The translations under genes were made by a program, and so were the position numbers. DNA of 64,000 nt from a gamma proteobacterium endosymbiont of Lamellibrachia anaximandri (GTDB lineage Bacteria > Pseudomonadota > Gammaproteobacteria > Chromatiales > Chromatiaceae). The notes beneath the pieces are model-generated. The model was not told the DNA's origin and searched no databases. It was given only the letters and a program-made list of their open reading frames with translations. Numbering within the stretch: position 1 is the first letter of the stretch; the number at the start of each line of letters is the position of its first letter. Shown here in pieces: positions 36,715 through 45,477 of the stretch. The DNA is taken from NCBI GenBank assembly GCA_016756855.1, contig JAESPD010000002.1, positions 62,001-126,000 on the forward strand, in the 5' to 3' direction.

Positions 36715-36742
36715 AAGCAAAAAAGGGGCCGAAGCCCCTTTT
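36715..36742 (-). terminator. Rho-independent terminator of the hemerythrin gene
   Basis: On the minus strand AAAAGGGGC-TTCG-GCCCCTTTT with a stable UUCG tetraloop, then TTGCTTTTT; 20 bp after the stop codon. Confidence 0.9.
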
Positions 36743-36762
36743 GATCGACAATTGCTAATGCG

Positions 36763-37206
36763 TTATTGCGCGGCAGCCTGACCGTAAATGCCGTTGGATT
36801 CGAGCGTGGGTAACAAAACGGATTGCTCACGTTCAATACGCTCATCCACCATATCGAAAATTTCGAAGGTGTCGGCAATAAAGTCATCTGTAAAGTTGAA
36901 GTCGCAATTCTTCAACCATTTCTGATGGTAATCGTCGAACTGCTTACGCATGGGTTTCTGACCATTGAGGAAGCCCCATGCCATTGATTTCAGCTTGGGA
37001 TCTTCATGGGTCAGCAGCTCAGGGTAGATTCCCTGATCCTGATCCGCCATATGGTCTTTCATTTTCGCTGATAGATCGCATATCAACTGGTATGCGGTTT
37101 TTGCATTGGGTCGAATCTTCAACTGATCCTTGGTCATCATAGCCCGCAGGTCACTGATCATCTCATGCAGCTCTGCATGACGTGCTTTAAGGGTTTTAAT
37201 GGACAC
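36763..37206 (-). CDS. Hemerythrin HHE domain protein
   Basis: A 147-residue four-helix-bundle protein with the likely di-iron ligands in RHAELHEMI and MKDHMADQDQGIYPEL plus the C-terminal ERIEREQSVLLP. The start is GTG 37206: an AGGAGG ribosome site lies 9 bp before it, while the longer frame to 37293 has none. HHE proteins bind O2 or NO or act in iron-sulfur repair and oxidative stress; the nearby peroxiredoxin fits the stress role. Exact function open. Confidence 0.8.
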   Translation of the reverse strand: MSIKTLKARHAELHEMISDLRAMMTKDQLKIRPNAKTAYQLICDLSAKMKDHMADQDQGIYPELLTHEDPKLKSMAWGFLNGQKPMRKQFDDYHQKWLKNCDFNFTDDFIADTFEIFDMVDERIEREQSVLLPTLESNGIYGQAAAQ

Positions 37207-37485
37207 TTCTCCATACCTCCTGAATTTCTGACAGGCGCGGAACCTCCGGAGAGGAATCCCGCTCAAACTTTTAACAGCGGCATCATCCGCCAAAATGAAT
37301 CTCTGGATTCCTGATCTGGGTCAGGTTGTTCCTGATATAAGGATCTTGGACCAATTCTGGAGAAATGGCAATAGACTACTAATTTTATTGGATTTTTTTT
37401 ATTTTTTTAGGGGGTTAACCCTTATCGACCAATGGCAGCTCAAGGGAAAACCCTTGCTTTGATTTGGGTGTGTTCAGATCATAGG

Positions 37486-38034
37486 CTATTTTGCGACCGC
37501 GTAGATGCCCGCGACATTGCGCAGATAACCCTTATAGTCCATCCCGTAGCCAAAGACGTAACGGTCTTCGACCTTCAGGCCAGTGAAGTCAGCCTGAATA
37601 GTGCTATTCCTGACCCGCACCTTCTCCACCAGGACCGCGGTATAAACGCTTCGCGCACCCGCTTCCCGGCATGCATCCGTAATTGCTGCCAAGGTGATTC
37701 CCTCATCCAGTATATCGTCGATGACCAGGACGGTTTCCCCTTTCAAGGAGGTGCTGGGATGGCCAATCCATTCGAGTTGGGTTCCTGTTGTTTCAGACCC
37801 ATATCGCGTGGCATGGATATAATCCTGGCGTAGCGGAAATGTCAGGCGGGTCAATAGGTGCCCCATCGGGATCAGCGCCCCGTTCAGCACACAAAGCACC
37901 ACCGGATCTTCGCCTGCCAGCTTGCCGGTAATCTCAACCGCCATTCTGTCGAGCGCCTGCTCTACCACCTCCTGGGAATGTAGCAGATCAGCAGTTTGCA
38001 TGACCTCAGCGGCCTGTTTCTGGGTAATTGCCAT
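37486..38034 (-). CDS. hpt: Hypoxanthine-guanine phosphoribosyltransferase
   Basis: Purine salvage enzyme, cytoplasmic. The PRPP motif is VLVIDDILDEGITLA (near 104-118 from ATG 38034) and the flap region RYGSETTG. From 38034 it has 182 residues; ribosome site GGAGAG 4 bp upstream; an ATG at 38052 would overlap nagZ and lacks a site. It is downstream of nagZ, and the nearby mtnP produces hypoxanthine, its substrate. Confidence 0.92.
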   Translation of the reverse strand: MAITQKQAAEVMQTADLLHSQEVVEQALDRMAVEITGKLAGEDPVVLCVLNGALIPMGHLLTRLTFPLRQDYIHATRYGSETTGTQLEWIGHPSTSLKGETVLVIDDILDEGITLAAITDACREAGARSVYTAVLVEKVRVRNSTIQADFTGLKVEDRYVFGYGMDYKGYLRNVAGIYAVAK

Positions 38035-38048
38035 TATTCTCTCCGGTT

Positions 38049-39098
38049 TCACCCCAAATCCAGGTTGAGTGTGGTGTCCGCCTCCACTGCCGACAGCGAC
38101 CCCACGGCATTGATCCAGCGTGGATCCATATGCAGTTCCTGACGACTGAAATGGCCGCGGCCATGCATGCGTATCAACCTGAGATGAGCCGCCGGATCAT
38201 TGTACTCCTTTAAAGAGTCGAGTACTTCGGCAGCGGCATCCTGATTATTGCAGACCAAAACCATGTCGCAGCCAGCCTGCAACGCCCCAAGCGCCCTGTC
38301 AGCATAGCTGCCCGCATTTTCCGCTGCCGCCATACTCAAATCATCGCTGAATATAACGCCCTGAAATGCGAGCCTTTTCCGCAACACATCCTGCAGCCAA
38401 AATGAGGAGAAACCCGCCAACTCACTATCAACCCGGTCATAGATGACATGCGCCGGCATGATGGCTTCGAGACCGAAATGGATCATCCTTTCAAAAGGTC
38501 TAAGGTCTCCCATCTGAATATCCTCCAAACGACGGTTGTCGATGGGTAATGCCAGGTGAGAGTCAGCCTCCACACCACCATGACCGGGAAAATGCTTGCC
38601 CACTGAGGCCATTCCTGCCTCACGTGCACCATAAATCCAGGACTGGGAAAGTTGTGCCACAACCTCAGGTTCCGGTGAAAAGGCCCGATCACCGATCACC
38701 TGACTAATGCCCAATCCCAGATCAAGCACAGGCGCAAAGCTGAAATCGACACCGGCAGCACGCAATTCAGCCGCCATCAGCCAACCACCCTGCCCCGCCA
38801 GCTTCAGCCCCCTCTTTCTGTTGAGGGCGTATTGCTCACCATACCAGGCCAACGGTGGCAGGTGGGTGAAGCCGTCACGAAAGCGTTGTACTCTCCCGCC
38901 CTCATGATCCACGGAGATCAACAGATGAGGCTCCCGCAAGGCATGGATCTCAGATGTCAGTTCGAGCAACTGCCCGGGAGTTTCGTAATTCCGGGTGAAA
39001 AGAATTACCCCTCCAGCAGCTGGATGCAGCAGACGTTCGCGATCTTCCGGAGATAGCGATCCACCACTCAGATCGAGCATGACAGGACCAAGGCTCAT
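38049..39098 (-). CDS. nagZ: Beta-N-acetylhexosaminidase NagZ
   Basis: Cytoplasmic glycoside hydrolase family 3 enzyme that removes GlcNAc from anhydro-muropeptides in peptidoglycan recycling. From ATG 39098 it has 349 residues: SVDHEGGRVQRF, the catalytic loop SVGKHFPGHGGVEADSH, and the nucleophile Asp in VIFSDDLSMAA. A longer frame to 39167 adds an unconserved N-terminus. It is divergent from the FliL-like gene, and a peptide importer with a YkuD enzyme lies beyond. Confidence 0.94.
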   Translation of the reverse strand: MSLGPVMLDLSGGSLSPEDRERLLHPAAGGVILFTRNYETPGQLLELTSEIHALREPHLLISVDHEGGRVQRFRDGFTHLPPLAWYGEQYALNRKRGLKLAGQGGWLMAAELRAAGVDFSFAPVLDLGLGISQVIGDRAFSPEPEVVAQLSQSWIYGAREAGMASVGKHFPGHGGVEADSHLALPIDNRRLEDIQMGDLRPFERMIHFGLEAIMPAHVIYDRVDSELAGFSSFWLQDVLRKRLAFQGVIFSDDLSMAAAENAGSYADRALGALQAGCDMVLVCNNQDAAAEVLDSLKEYNDPAAHLRLIRMHGRGHFSRQELHMDPRWINAVGSLSAVEADTTLNLDLG

Positions 39099-39223
39099 AG
39101 TGTTTTTCAGGCAAATTCCATTCAACTTTTTCCGCAGTATGCCGCAAAGATCATCAAGGGAAAACAATATGCAGTTTAAATCGTCCGTTTTTTGGACTGT
39201 CTAGAGAGGATAAGGTAACTACC

Positions 39224-39613
39224 ATGCGCCAGATCAGTGTTCTGCTGTTGTCACTGTTGTTGTTTGCCAGTTTGGCCTGGGCTGAAGATGAAGCGCCCCC
39301 CACAATCAGCTACTACGAGATCAAACCCTCTCTTGTGGTTAACCTTGCCAGCGGAGGTAAGTACGCCCGCTGCGATATCCAGTTAATGACTAAAGATGAT
39401 GAGTTTCTGGAACAACTAAAACTTCATGGGCCGGCTATTCGCCATGCACTGCTTATGTTGCTCTCGGAACAGGATGGAAAAAAGATCAAGACCCCGGACG
39501 GCAAGAAAGCGCTTCGTAAGCAGGCAATGGAGGCTGTCAGCACATTGATGAAGGATCTTTCTGGAAAAGACAGTCTGAAGGCACTCTATTTCACAACTTT
39601 TTTTGTTCAGTAA
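39224..39613 (+). CDS. Secreted FliL-like protein
   Basis: A 129-residue protein with a cleavable signal peptide (MRQISVLLLSLLLFASLAWA|E) and a FliL/stomatin-like core: YYEIKPSLVVNLASGGKYARCDIQLM, AIRHALLMLLSEQ and LRKQAMEAVSTLM. True FliL proteins keep an uncleaved membrane helix and sit in flagellar operons; this one is alone and appears free in the periplasm. A ribosome site GAGGATAAGG precedes the ATG. Its end overlaps the convergent dppC-like gene by 23 bp. Confidence 0.8.
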   Translation: MRQISVLLLSLLLFASLAWAEDEAPPTISYYEIKPSLVVNLASGGKYARCDIQLMTKDDEFLEQLKLHGPAIRHALLMLLSEQDGKKIKTPDGKKALRKQAMEAVSTLMKDLSGKDSLKALYFTTFFVQ

Positions 39614-40403
39614 GACGAATATCCAATTTATCACGCAGAAGATCACCCAGCAGGTTCAGCGTCAGCACAACCAGCATGATTGCCAAACCTGGTGCCAATA
39701 CCATATGTGGCGCCATCAACATATAACCGGCGCCATCGCGGATCATACTGCCCCAAGAGGCTTCCGGTGGCTGAATACCCAACCCCAGAAAGGATAATCC
39801 GGCCTCGGCAATGACCATGCCCGCGACGCCGAAGGTTGCCTCTACGATCAGCGGTGCGGCAATCAACGGCAACAGATGTCTGAACATGATCACCCTGGAA
39901 CTGCTGCCCAGCGCCACCGCAGCCTGAACATGATCACGATGTTTGAGAGATAGCGTCTGAGCCCGTGTCAGGCGTGCATAACCCACCCAACCGACGGCAG
40001 AAAGCGCAATCACCAGATTGTCGAGCCCCGGCCCCATCACCCCAGCCAGGGCAATGGCCAACAGGATGCCGGGAAAGGCAAGAAAGATATCGATCACACG
40101 CACCAGAAAAAGATCCCAATAGCCACCTTTGTAACCGGCGATCAATCCAAGCGTGGTACCCAGCAGGGCTGAGATCGCCACCACTCCGAAAGCGATGAGA
40201 AAAGATGTCCTGGCGCCCGCGATCAATCGTTCGAGGATTGGCCGCCCCAGGTCATCATAACCGAGTAGACTGTCACTGCCCGGCAAGGCAAGGATTTGTC
40301 CAAGGTCGATAAGATTTGCCGACTGGGTCAAGAGTGGATTCAGGATCACCATGACGAGCCAGGTGAGTAGCACGATGACGGGGAACCAGAGGCGCATCAG
40401 CAT
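39591..40403 (-). CDS. Peptide ABC transporter permease, DppC/OppC type
   Basis: Inner-membrane permease of 270 residues from ATG 40403, which overlaps the upstream permease stop (TAATG). It has the N-terminal helix, then the BPD_transp_1 domain with the EAA loop AVALGSSSRVIMFRHLLP (near 170) and five more helices. The longer frame to 40505 is hydrophilic and overlaps dppB. The 3' end overlaps the convergent FliL-like gene. ATPase genes are not in this cluster. Confidence 0.9.
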   Translation of the reverse strand: MLMRLWFPVIVLLTWLVMVILNPLLTQSANLIDLGQILALPGSDSLLGYDDLGRPILERLIAGARTSFLIAFGVVAISALLGTTLGLIAGYKGGYWDLFLVRVIDIFLAFPGILLAIALAGVMGPGLDNLVIALSAVGWVGYARLTRAQTLSLKHRDHVQAAVALGSSSRVIMFRHLLPLIAAPLIVEATFGVAGMVIAEAGLSFLGLGIQPPEASWGSMIRDGAGYMLMAPHMVLAPGLAIMLVVLTLNLLGDLLRDKLDIRLTEQKKL

Positions 40404-41332
40404 TACCGCGATCCACCCAGACGAACACGGGGATCGACAACTCCGTAGACGATTTCGGTCAGGGTGTTCACCACTACATAGACCAGGCTGATAAAGAGCA
40501 CACATCCCTGCACCACGGGGAAATCCCTTTTCTGAATCGAGTCGATCATCAATGAGCCGACACCCGGCCAGTCGAAGACGATCTCTGTTACCACGGCGCC
40601 ACCAAGCAGGGCGCCCAGCTGTAGCCCCAACAGGGTGATTACCGGCAGCCAGGCGTTGCGCATGGCATGACGCAAGACCACGCCCGGTTCAGACAAACCT
40701 TTCGCCCGGGCAGTACGCACATAGTCTTCGCCCATTACTTCCAGCAGGCTGCTCCTTATCATGCGGGCGAGAATCGCGGCAAAAGCGGATCCCAGAGTGA
40801 TGGCAGGCAGGATCAGACCGGCAAGAGAGTCGCGTCCACTCACTGGTGTCCAGCCAAGCCAGAGAGAGAAGAGCAGGATCAGCATGGGACCCAGCCAGAA
40901 ATTGGGAATGGAGACACCCAGCATGGAGAATCCCATGGCGCCCCAATCCCAGGCCTCTCCCCGCCTCACCGCCGCCATGATGCCGAGAGGGGTGGCGATC
41001 AGCACTGCACACAACAGTGCTGCCCCAGCCAATTCCAGGGTGGCGGGAATACGTTCTGCCAGAACCTGGCTGACAGGCAGATTGGAATAGAGGGAGTGTC
41101 CCAGATCCAGTTGCGCAAGGTTGGAAAAATAGACGAGTAGTTGTTCGCTGACAGGCAGATTCAGACCAAGCGCAATTCGCAGCGCCTCTCTGTCAGTGGC
41201 ACGGGCCGATTCGCCCAGCATGACATCAACGGGGTCCCCCGGCACCAGATGGATCAGCAGAAACACCAGGATCGCCACTCCCAGTATAACGGCCAGGGCA
41301 CTGACTAAACGTGAGAGTAAAAAGTCAGCCAT
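40403..41332 (-). CDS. Peptide ABC transporter permease, DppB/OppB type
   Basis: Inner-membrane permease of 309 residues with the DppB N-terminus (LLSRLVSALAVILGVAILVFLL, then LVPGDPVDVMLG), six helices and the EAA loop RTARAKGLSEPGVVLRHAMRNA near 195-215. It pairs with the next gene (TAATG overlap). The YkuD enzyme gene is immediately upstream (5 bp) and the binding protein gene before that, so all four form one operon. Confidence 0.92.
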   Translation of the reverse strand: MADFLLSRLVSALAVILGVAILVFLLIHLVPGDPVDVMLGESARATDREALRIALGLNLPVSEQLLVYFSNLAQLDLGHSLYSNLPVSQVLAERIPATLELAGAALLCAVLIATPLGIMAAVRRGEAWDWGAMGFSMLGVSIPNFWLGPMLILLFSLWLGWTPVSGRDSLAGLILPAITLGSAFAAILARMIRSSLLEVMGEDYVRTARAKGLSEPGVVLRHAMRNAWLPVITLLGLQLGALLGGAVVTEIVFDWPGVGSLMIDSIQKRDFPVVQGCVLFISLVYVVVNTLTEIVYGVVDPRVRLGGSR

Positions 41333-41337
41333 CCGTC

Positions 41338-41820
41338 TTACCGAATCTCCACCAGCATGTTGGTTTCAACCTGTTCAAACAGATCCAGCAGATCGTGGTT
41401 GCGCATGCGGATGCAGCCGTGAGAGACGGGTACACCGAAAGGTTCACTGTCGGGACTGCCGTGGATATAGATATAACGGCGCAGGGTATCCACACTCCCC
41501 CCACGATTAAGGCCCGATTCCAGCCCCGTCAACCAGAGGATGCGGGTGAGTATCCAGTCCCGTTCGGGGTGTTTTGCGGCAAGGGCTGGTGAATAGATTT
41601 CGCCGGTTGCCCGCCGACCGACAAAGATGCAGTTTTCAGGACAACCGCTGCCAATTTTTAGGCGGATCTTGTGTAGCCCTCTCGGCGTACAACCTGATCC
41701 CAACTGTTCACCTGCGCCGTTTCTGCCGGTTGCAACCGGATAACTGAGCAAGGGGTCACCGTTTTCCAACAGCACTATTTTTTGCTGGGAGATGTCAATA
41801 CGCAGCATTCGTTTCGGCAT
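41338..41820 (-). CDS. YkuD-domain L,D-transpeptidase/carboxypeptidase without signal peptide
   Basis: A 160-residue single-domain YkuD enzyme: H120, and the catalytic SHGCIRMRN with H134 and C136. Most L,D-transpeptidases are exported, but this one starts MPKRMLRIDIS with no signal or membrane helix; the ribosome site GGGAG 7 bp before ATG 41820 supports that start. Cytoplasmic YkuD enzymes known from Acinetobacter and Vibrio act as L,D-carboxypeptidases on recycled muropeptides; the neighbours (peptide importer, nagZ) fit such a role, which is inference. Overlaps the binding protein gene by 26 bp. Confidence 0.82.
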   Translation of the reverse strand: MPKRMLRIDISQQKIVLLENGDPLLSYPVATGRNGAGEQLGSGCTPRGLHKIRLKIGSGCPENCIFVGRRATGEIYSPALAAKHPERDWILTRILWLTGLESGLNRGGSVDTLRRYIYIHGSPDSEPFGVPVSHGCIRMRNHDLLDLFEQVETNMLVEIR

Positions 41821-43315
41821 CTGGAATCTCCCGTTTGTTCATCAATACTACCTGCTCCAATCCATCGTAGTTACCATCCGTCATCAGTTGGTAACCCGTC
41901 ACTGTCCGGCGGGCGGCAAAGAGTTGATCTTCATACCAGAGTGGAATATAGGGCAGATCCTGTTGCAATATCACCTGCAACTGTCGATAGAGGTTAGCCT
42001 GCCCGGCAAGGGTTTTTGCCTGCTCCACCTCATTCAACAAACGATCCACTTCAGGACTGGAGTAACGCCCCCTGTTAGCGCCCTTGGGGGGCAGAGAGTC
42101 GCTGGCAAAAATATAGCGGAAGATATCCGGTGTGCGAATACCCACCCAGGCAAGACTGTAGATTTGGAACCGGCCCGCCTTGATGTCTCCAAAAAAGGTC
42201 CCCCAGTCGTAACTGCGCAGATCCACCTCTATGCCCACCTGCTTCAATTGACTCTGAATGATTGTGGCGAGCCGGATGCGAAAGGGATCACTTGATGTCT
42301 TGTAGACCAGTTTCAGTGGATGTCCTGCATCATAGCCTGCTTCCGCCAATAGACGACGCGCCAGTTGCGGCGAGTAGTCATACGATTCGAGGTCTTTTGC
42401 GCCAGCCCAATGCTCCGACGGAAAAAGCGCAAGTGCTGGGTGCGCAGCATTATTCAGCACCTGGCTGATAATCGTTTCCCGGTCAATGGCGTGGGCGATT
42501 GCCCTGCGCACCAGGGGATTCCCGGTGGCGGGATCCTCCATATTGAAACCGATATAGGAGAAGTTACTACCCGGTCTATTCGCCACTTCCACCTCTTTGC
42601 GGGAACGCAGATAATCAACCAACTCGGGCGCAAGATCGTTTTGCAAAAGGTCGATCTCTCCCCGCAACAATTTCAATGTTCTGACGGTGGGGTTTTTCAC
42701 TTCGATAAACTCAACTTTCTGCCCATCACGGTGCCGTTCCAACAGTAGATGTCCAGGCTTGGAATGATCAACGAAACGGAACGGCCCGCTGCCGACAGGT
42801 TGCTCATTGAACGGATGGCCGGAAGCCAACAAATCGGCAGGCTGTATTGCCAATACCAGATAGGCAGGAAAGAGTGGATCGGGCCGTTTGAGATGAAAGT
42901 CCAGGGTTTGTTGATCGACCTGTGTTACATCCTCAATCAACTCAAGAGCACTCCTGTGGGGTGAGGCATTCTGCGGGTCAAGCACAAACCGGTAGGTTGC
43001 CACCACATCGGCGGCATCCAGCGATTTATCATGCGTAAATCGTGAAGTGGGTTGGCGCAGGCGAAAACGGTAGTGCGTGGGCGACAGGGTCTCCCAATCG
43101 GCGATACCCGCTACCGGCAGGCTCTGATCATCGAATTCAACCAATCGTTGATAGAGCAGCCGGTTGATCCGCTCTGATGCCGCATCCGTTGCAAAACGCG
43201 GGTCGAGGTTGAGCGGTGCATTGGCAAGGCCCATGCGCAGGATCTGGGCGTCTGGTGGCTGGCTGCAGGCGGTCAGTATCAGCAGCGAGAGTGCGAATAT
43301 TCGGGATAAGATCAT
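41795..43315 (-). CDS. Peptide ABC transporter substrate-binding lipoprotein (DppA/OppA type)
   Basis: Solute-binding protein family 5, 506 residues, with signal peptide and lipobox LLILTAC (Cys 17) so it is membrane-anchored in the periplasm. Family marks: NLDPRFATDAASERINRLLYQRL, GSGPFRF, RRAIAHAIDRETII. It opens the operon SBP - YkuD enzyme - DppB - DppC. Substrate likely peptides; murein tripeptide is suggested by context only. Confidence 0.9.
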   Translation of the reverse strand: MILSRIFALSLLILTACSQPPDAQILRMGLANAPLNLDPRFATDAASERINRLLYQRLVEFDDQSLPVAGIADWETLSPTHYRFRLRQPTSRFTHDKSLDAADVVATYRFVLDPQNASPHRSALELIEDVTQVDQQTLDFHLKRPDPLFPAYLVLAIQPADLLASGHPFNEQPVGSGPFRFVDHSKPGHLLLERHRDGQKVEFIEVKNPTVRTLKLLRGEIDLLQNDLAPELVDYLRSRKEVEVANRPGSNFSYIGFNMEDPATGNPLVRRAIAHAIDRETIISQVLNNAAHPALALFPSEHWAGAKDLESYDYSPQLARRLLAEAGYDAGHPLKLVYKTSSDPFRIRLATIIQSQLKQVGIEVDLRSYDWGTFFGDIKAGRFQIYSLAWVGIRTPDIFRYIFASDSLPPKGANRGRYSSPEVDRLLNEVEQAKTLAGQANLYRQLQVILQQDLPYIPLWYEDQLFAARRTVTGYQLMTDGNYDGLEQVVLMNKREIPDAETNAAY

Positions 43316-43362
43316 AAAGAGACCAAGGCCACTTAGTGTTCCACCAGAAGCAGCGAACTGAA

Positions 43363-43451
43363 GTAGGCCGGTTCAAGCGTAGCGGAACCGGCAAACACGT
43401 CTGATCAGTCACTTGAAAAACGCCCGATCCGCTACGCTTGATCGGGCCTAC
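43363..43451. repeat. Dispersed palindromic repeat, GTAGG family, copy B
   Basis: Best-formed copy. Left half GTAGGCCGGTTCAAGCGTAG... folds on itself (CCGGTTC/GAACCGG); right half also folds (CCCGATC/GATCGGG), and the halves are inverted to each other, ending CGGGCCTAC. It lies between the binding protein gene and the CYTH gene, both leftward. Confidence 0.9.
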
Positions 43452-43474
43452 GTATCGGGCAGTTAGAGGTTACA

Positions 43475-43942
43475 TCACCAATCGCAGTACGGCCGCTTGA
43501 CCAGGCTGGCGTTGTAGTATTTAGGGTCGCCAGATACCTCCTCTCCAGCCCATTCCGGCATTTCGAAGGTTTCATCCTCGGCATCCAGCTCCACTTCGGC
43601 AACAATCAATCCTTCATTGTCCCCGTGGAAGAGATCAAGATCCCAGATATGGTTGCCACAGCGCACCTTGTAACGCACTTTGTCGATGATCGGGCCAGCG
43701 GTAAGGTTGGCCAGAATCTCTTCACCCTCTTCCAGGGGGATCTCGTACTCATACTCGCTACGGCTGATGCCCAAAGTGACGCTTTTGATATTCAGATGCG
43801 CGCATCCCTTGGCCACGCGAACCCGGATGCTGGCATTGGGCAGTGTCGCCAGGTAACCCTGTTTCAGGGTCGCCTCGGATTCAACTTGAATCTTCCATTT
43901 ATTGTTAATAACCAAATATTTACGTTCAATTTCTACAGGCAT
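43475..43942 (-). CDS. CYTH domain protein
   Basis: A 155-residue single CYTH domain starting with the metal/phosphate motif EIERKYLV (ExExK type), then KQGYLATLPNASIRVRV, SRSEYEYEIP and IWDLDLFHGDNEGLIVAEVEL. Such short proteins hydrolyse inorganic triphosphate or nucleoside triphosphates in other bacteria; no cyclase activity is implied. The gene is 3 bp after rlmD on the same strand. Confidence 0.88.
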   Translation of the reverse strand: MPVEIERKYLVINNKWKIQVESEATLKQGYLATLPNASIRVRVAKGCAHLNIKSVTLGISRSEYEYEIPLEEGEEILANLTAGPIIDKVRYKVRCGNHIWDLDLFHGDNEGLIVAEVELDAEDETFEMPEWAGEEVSGDPKYYNASLVKRPYCDW

Positions 43943-43945
43943 TTA

Positions 43946-45283
43946 TCAACTCTTCTCGAATAGTGCGATCGACTCAACATGAGCGGTATGAGGGAACATG
44001 TCCATCACGCCTGCGCTCAGCAATCGGTAACCGTGTTCATGAACCAGGATGCCGGCGTCGCGGGCCAGAGTTCCAGGATAGCAGGAGACGTAGACGATGC
44101 GCTCTACACCCAGTTTCGGTAGATGTGCCAGCATCTCCTGGGCTCCACTGCGAGGTGGATCCAGCAGCGCCTTATTGAAACGTTCGAGCAGCCAGGGTTC
44201 AGCCTCGAGTGTTTCATAGAGGTTGGCAGTGAAAAAGCGCGCATTGTTGATAGCATTAAGTTCCGCATTTTCCCGCGCTCTCGCCACCAGACCGGCATCT
44301 CCCTCCACACCTACCACCTCTCCGGCGCTACGGGCCAGCGGCAGGGTAAAATTACCCAATCCACAAAACAGATCGAGTACACGATCATCGCCGGTAAGCT
44401 CAAGCATATCCACCGTACGGCGAACCATCTGACGGTTGATATCGGTATTGACCTGGGTGAAGTCGTTGGGCAGGAAATTGAGCGTCAGGTCATAGTCAGG
44501 CAACCGGTAGTTGAGTTCAGCAGGAATCCCCAAGAGCGGCTTGACGGTATCCAACCCTCCCTCCTGCTGATAGATCACCACATCGTGGGCTGGGCCAAAG
44601 GCTTCCAGCTTCTGCCTGTCACTTTCGGTCAGCGGTTCCAGCAGACGGAAGATCAACACACAGGTCTCATCTCCCATGGCCACCTCGATCTGCGGTATCT
44701 GGCTGCGAATCGAGAGTCCGTCGATGAGATCGCTCAATGCAGGCAGCAACTCACCCACCTTTGGATGTAGGATGTGGCAGGTGTCGATGTCGGCAACGAA
44801 AGAGGAACCCCGCTCGCGGAAACCCACAAGTACGCCGCCCTTCTTGGGTACATGACGTACACCCAGCCTGGCTTTACGCCGATAGCCCCAGCGTGACTCC
44901 CCCACTAACGGCGGTAGGATTTCGTCGGCTTCGACCTTACCGATGTGTTTCAGTGCATCCAGCAATGCCTGCTGTTTGGAGTGAATCTGTGCCTCGGATG
45001 CCTGGTGCTGGAGGCTGCAACCCCCACAGATACCAAACTGCGCACATCTTGCCTCCACCCTATCCTGTGAGGGTGAAATTACTTCGACCACCCGGCCCTC
45101 GTCATATTTACGACGCTGGTTGGTATAGAGAAAGCGAACCTTCTCTTCCGGCAGAGAGCCGTATACGAAGGTGGCCTTGCCCTCGATGTGAGTGACTCCC
45201 TTGCCGTCATGGCTTAGGGATTCGATCTTGGCTTCTACCGGCTCTGCCGGTAGTCTTTTACGGCGACGACGCCCCATGTTCAT
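43946..45283 (-). CDS. rlmD: 23S rRNA (uracil-1939-C5)-methyltransferase RlmD
   Basis: SAM-dependent, iron-sulfur-containing rRNA methyltransferase, 445 residues. An N-terminal TRAM domain (about 12-70), cluster cysteines C80, C86 and C89 (RCAQFGICGGCS) plus one near 168 (DTCHIL), SAM-binding VLDLFCGLGNFTLPLA, and the catalytic Cys in YVSCYPGTLARD. Overall length matches E. coli RumA. It precedes the CYTH gene in the same transcription unit. Confidence 0.95.
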   Translation of the reverse strand: MNMGRRRRKRLPAEPVEAKIESLSHDGKGVTHIEGKATFVYGSLPEEKVRFLYTNQRRKYDEGRVVEVISPSQDRVEARCAQFGICGGCSLQHQASEAQIHSKQQALLDALKHIGKVEADEILPPLVGESRWGYRRKARLGVRHVPKKGGVLVGFRERGSSFVADIDTCHILHPKVGELLPALSDLIDGLSIRSQIPQIEVAMGDETCVLIFRLLEPLTESDRQKLEAFGPAHDVVIYQQEGGLDTVKPLLGIPAELNYRLPDYDLTLNFLPNDFTQVNTDINRQMVRRTVDMLELTGDDRVLDLFCGLGNFTLPLARSAGEVVGVEGDAGLVARARENAELNAINNARFFTANLYETLEAEPWLLERFNKALLDPPRSGAQEMLAHLPKLGVERIVYVSCYPGTLARDAGILVHEHGYRLLSAGVMDMFPHTAHVESIALFEKS

Positions 45284-45378
45284 TTTCCTGCAAGTTCAAA
45301 TTTGCAGGAATTCTACCCTCTGTGACCGGGAAACGCCTGTCTGAATTGTAGAAAGAGTACTTGTCTGGAAATATGAAA

Positions 45379-45456
45379 TTCACCACGAAGGACACAAAGA
45401 AAACGCATTGTTGATAAATTTTTTACCTTCGTGCTCTTTGTGCCCTTCGTGGTGAA
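45379..45456. repeat. Long inverted repeat (TTCACCACGAAGG family)
   Basis: Two 22-bp arms (45379-45400 and 45435-45456) that pair with a single mismatch around a 34-bp AT-rich loop. It lies between ydbL and rlmD. A related but decayed half may be present near 16028-16050. Elements of this sequence type are common intergenic palindromes in proteobacteria. Confidence 0.85.
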
Positions 45457-45477
45457 AGAGGTGTCTCTACAGAAACG

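Noticed and set aside
37297..37345. FNR-like palindrome CTGAT-CTGG-GTCAG upstream of the hemerythrin gene
   Set aside because: Outer bases differ from the FNR consensus and no well-spaced -10 element follows.
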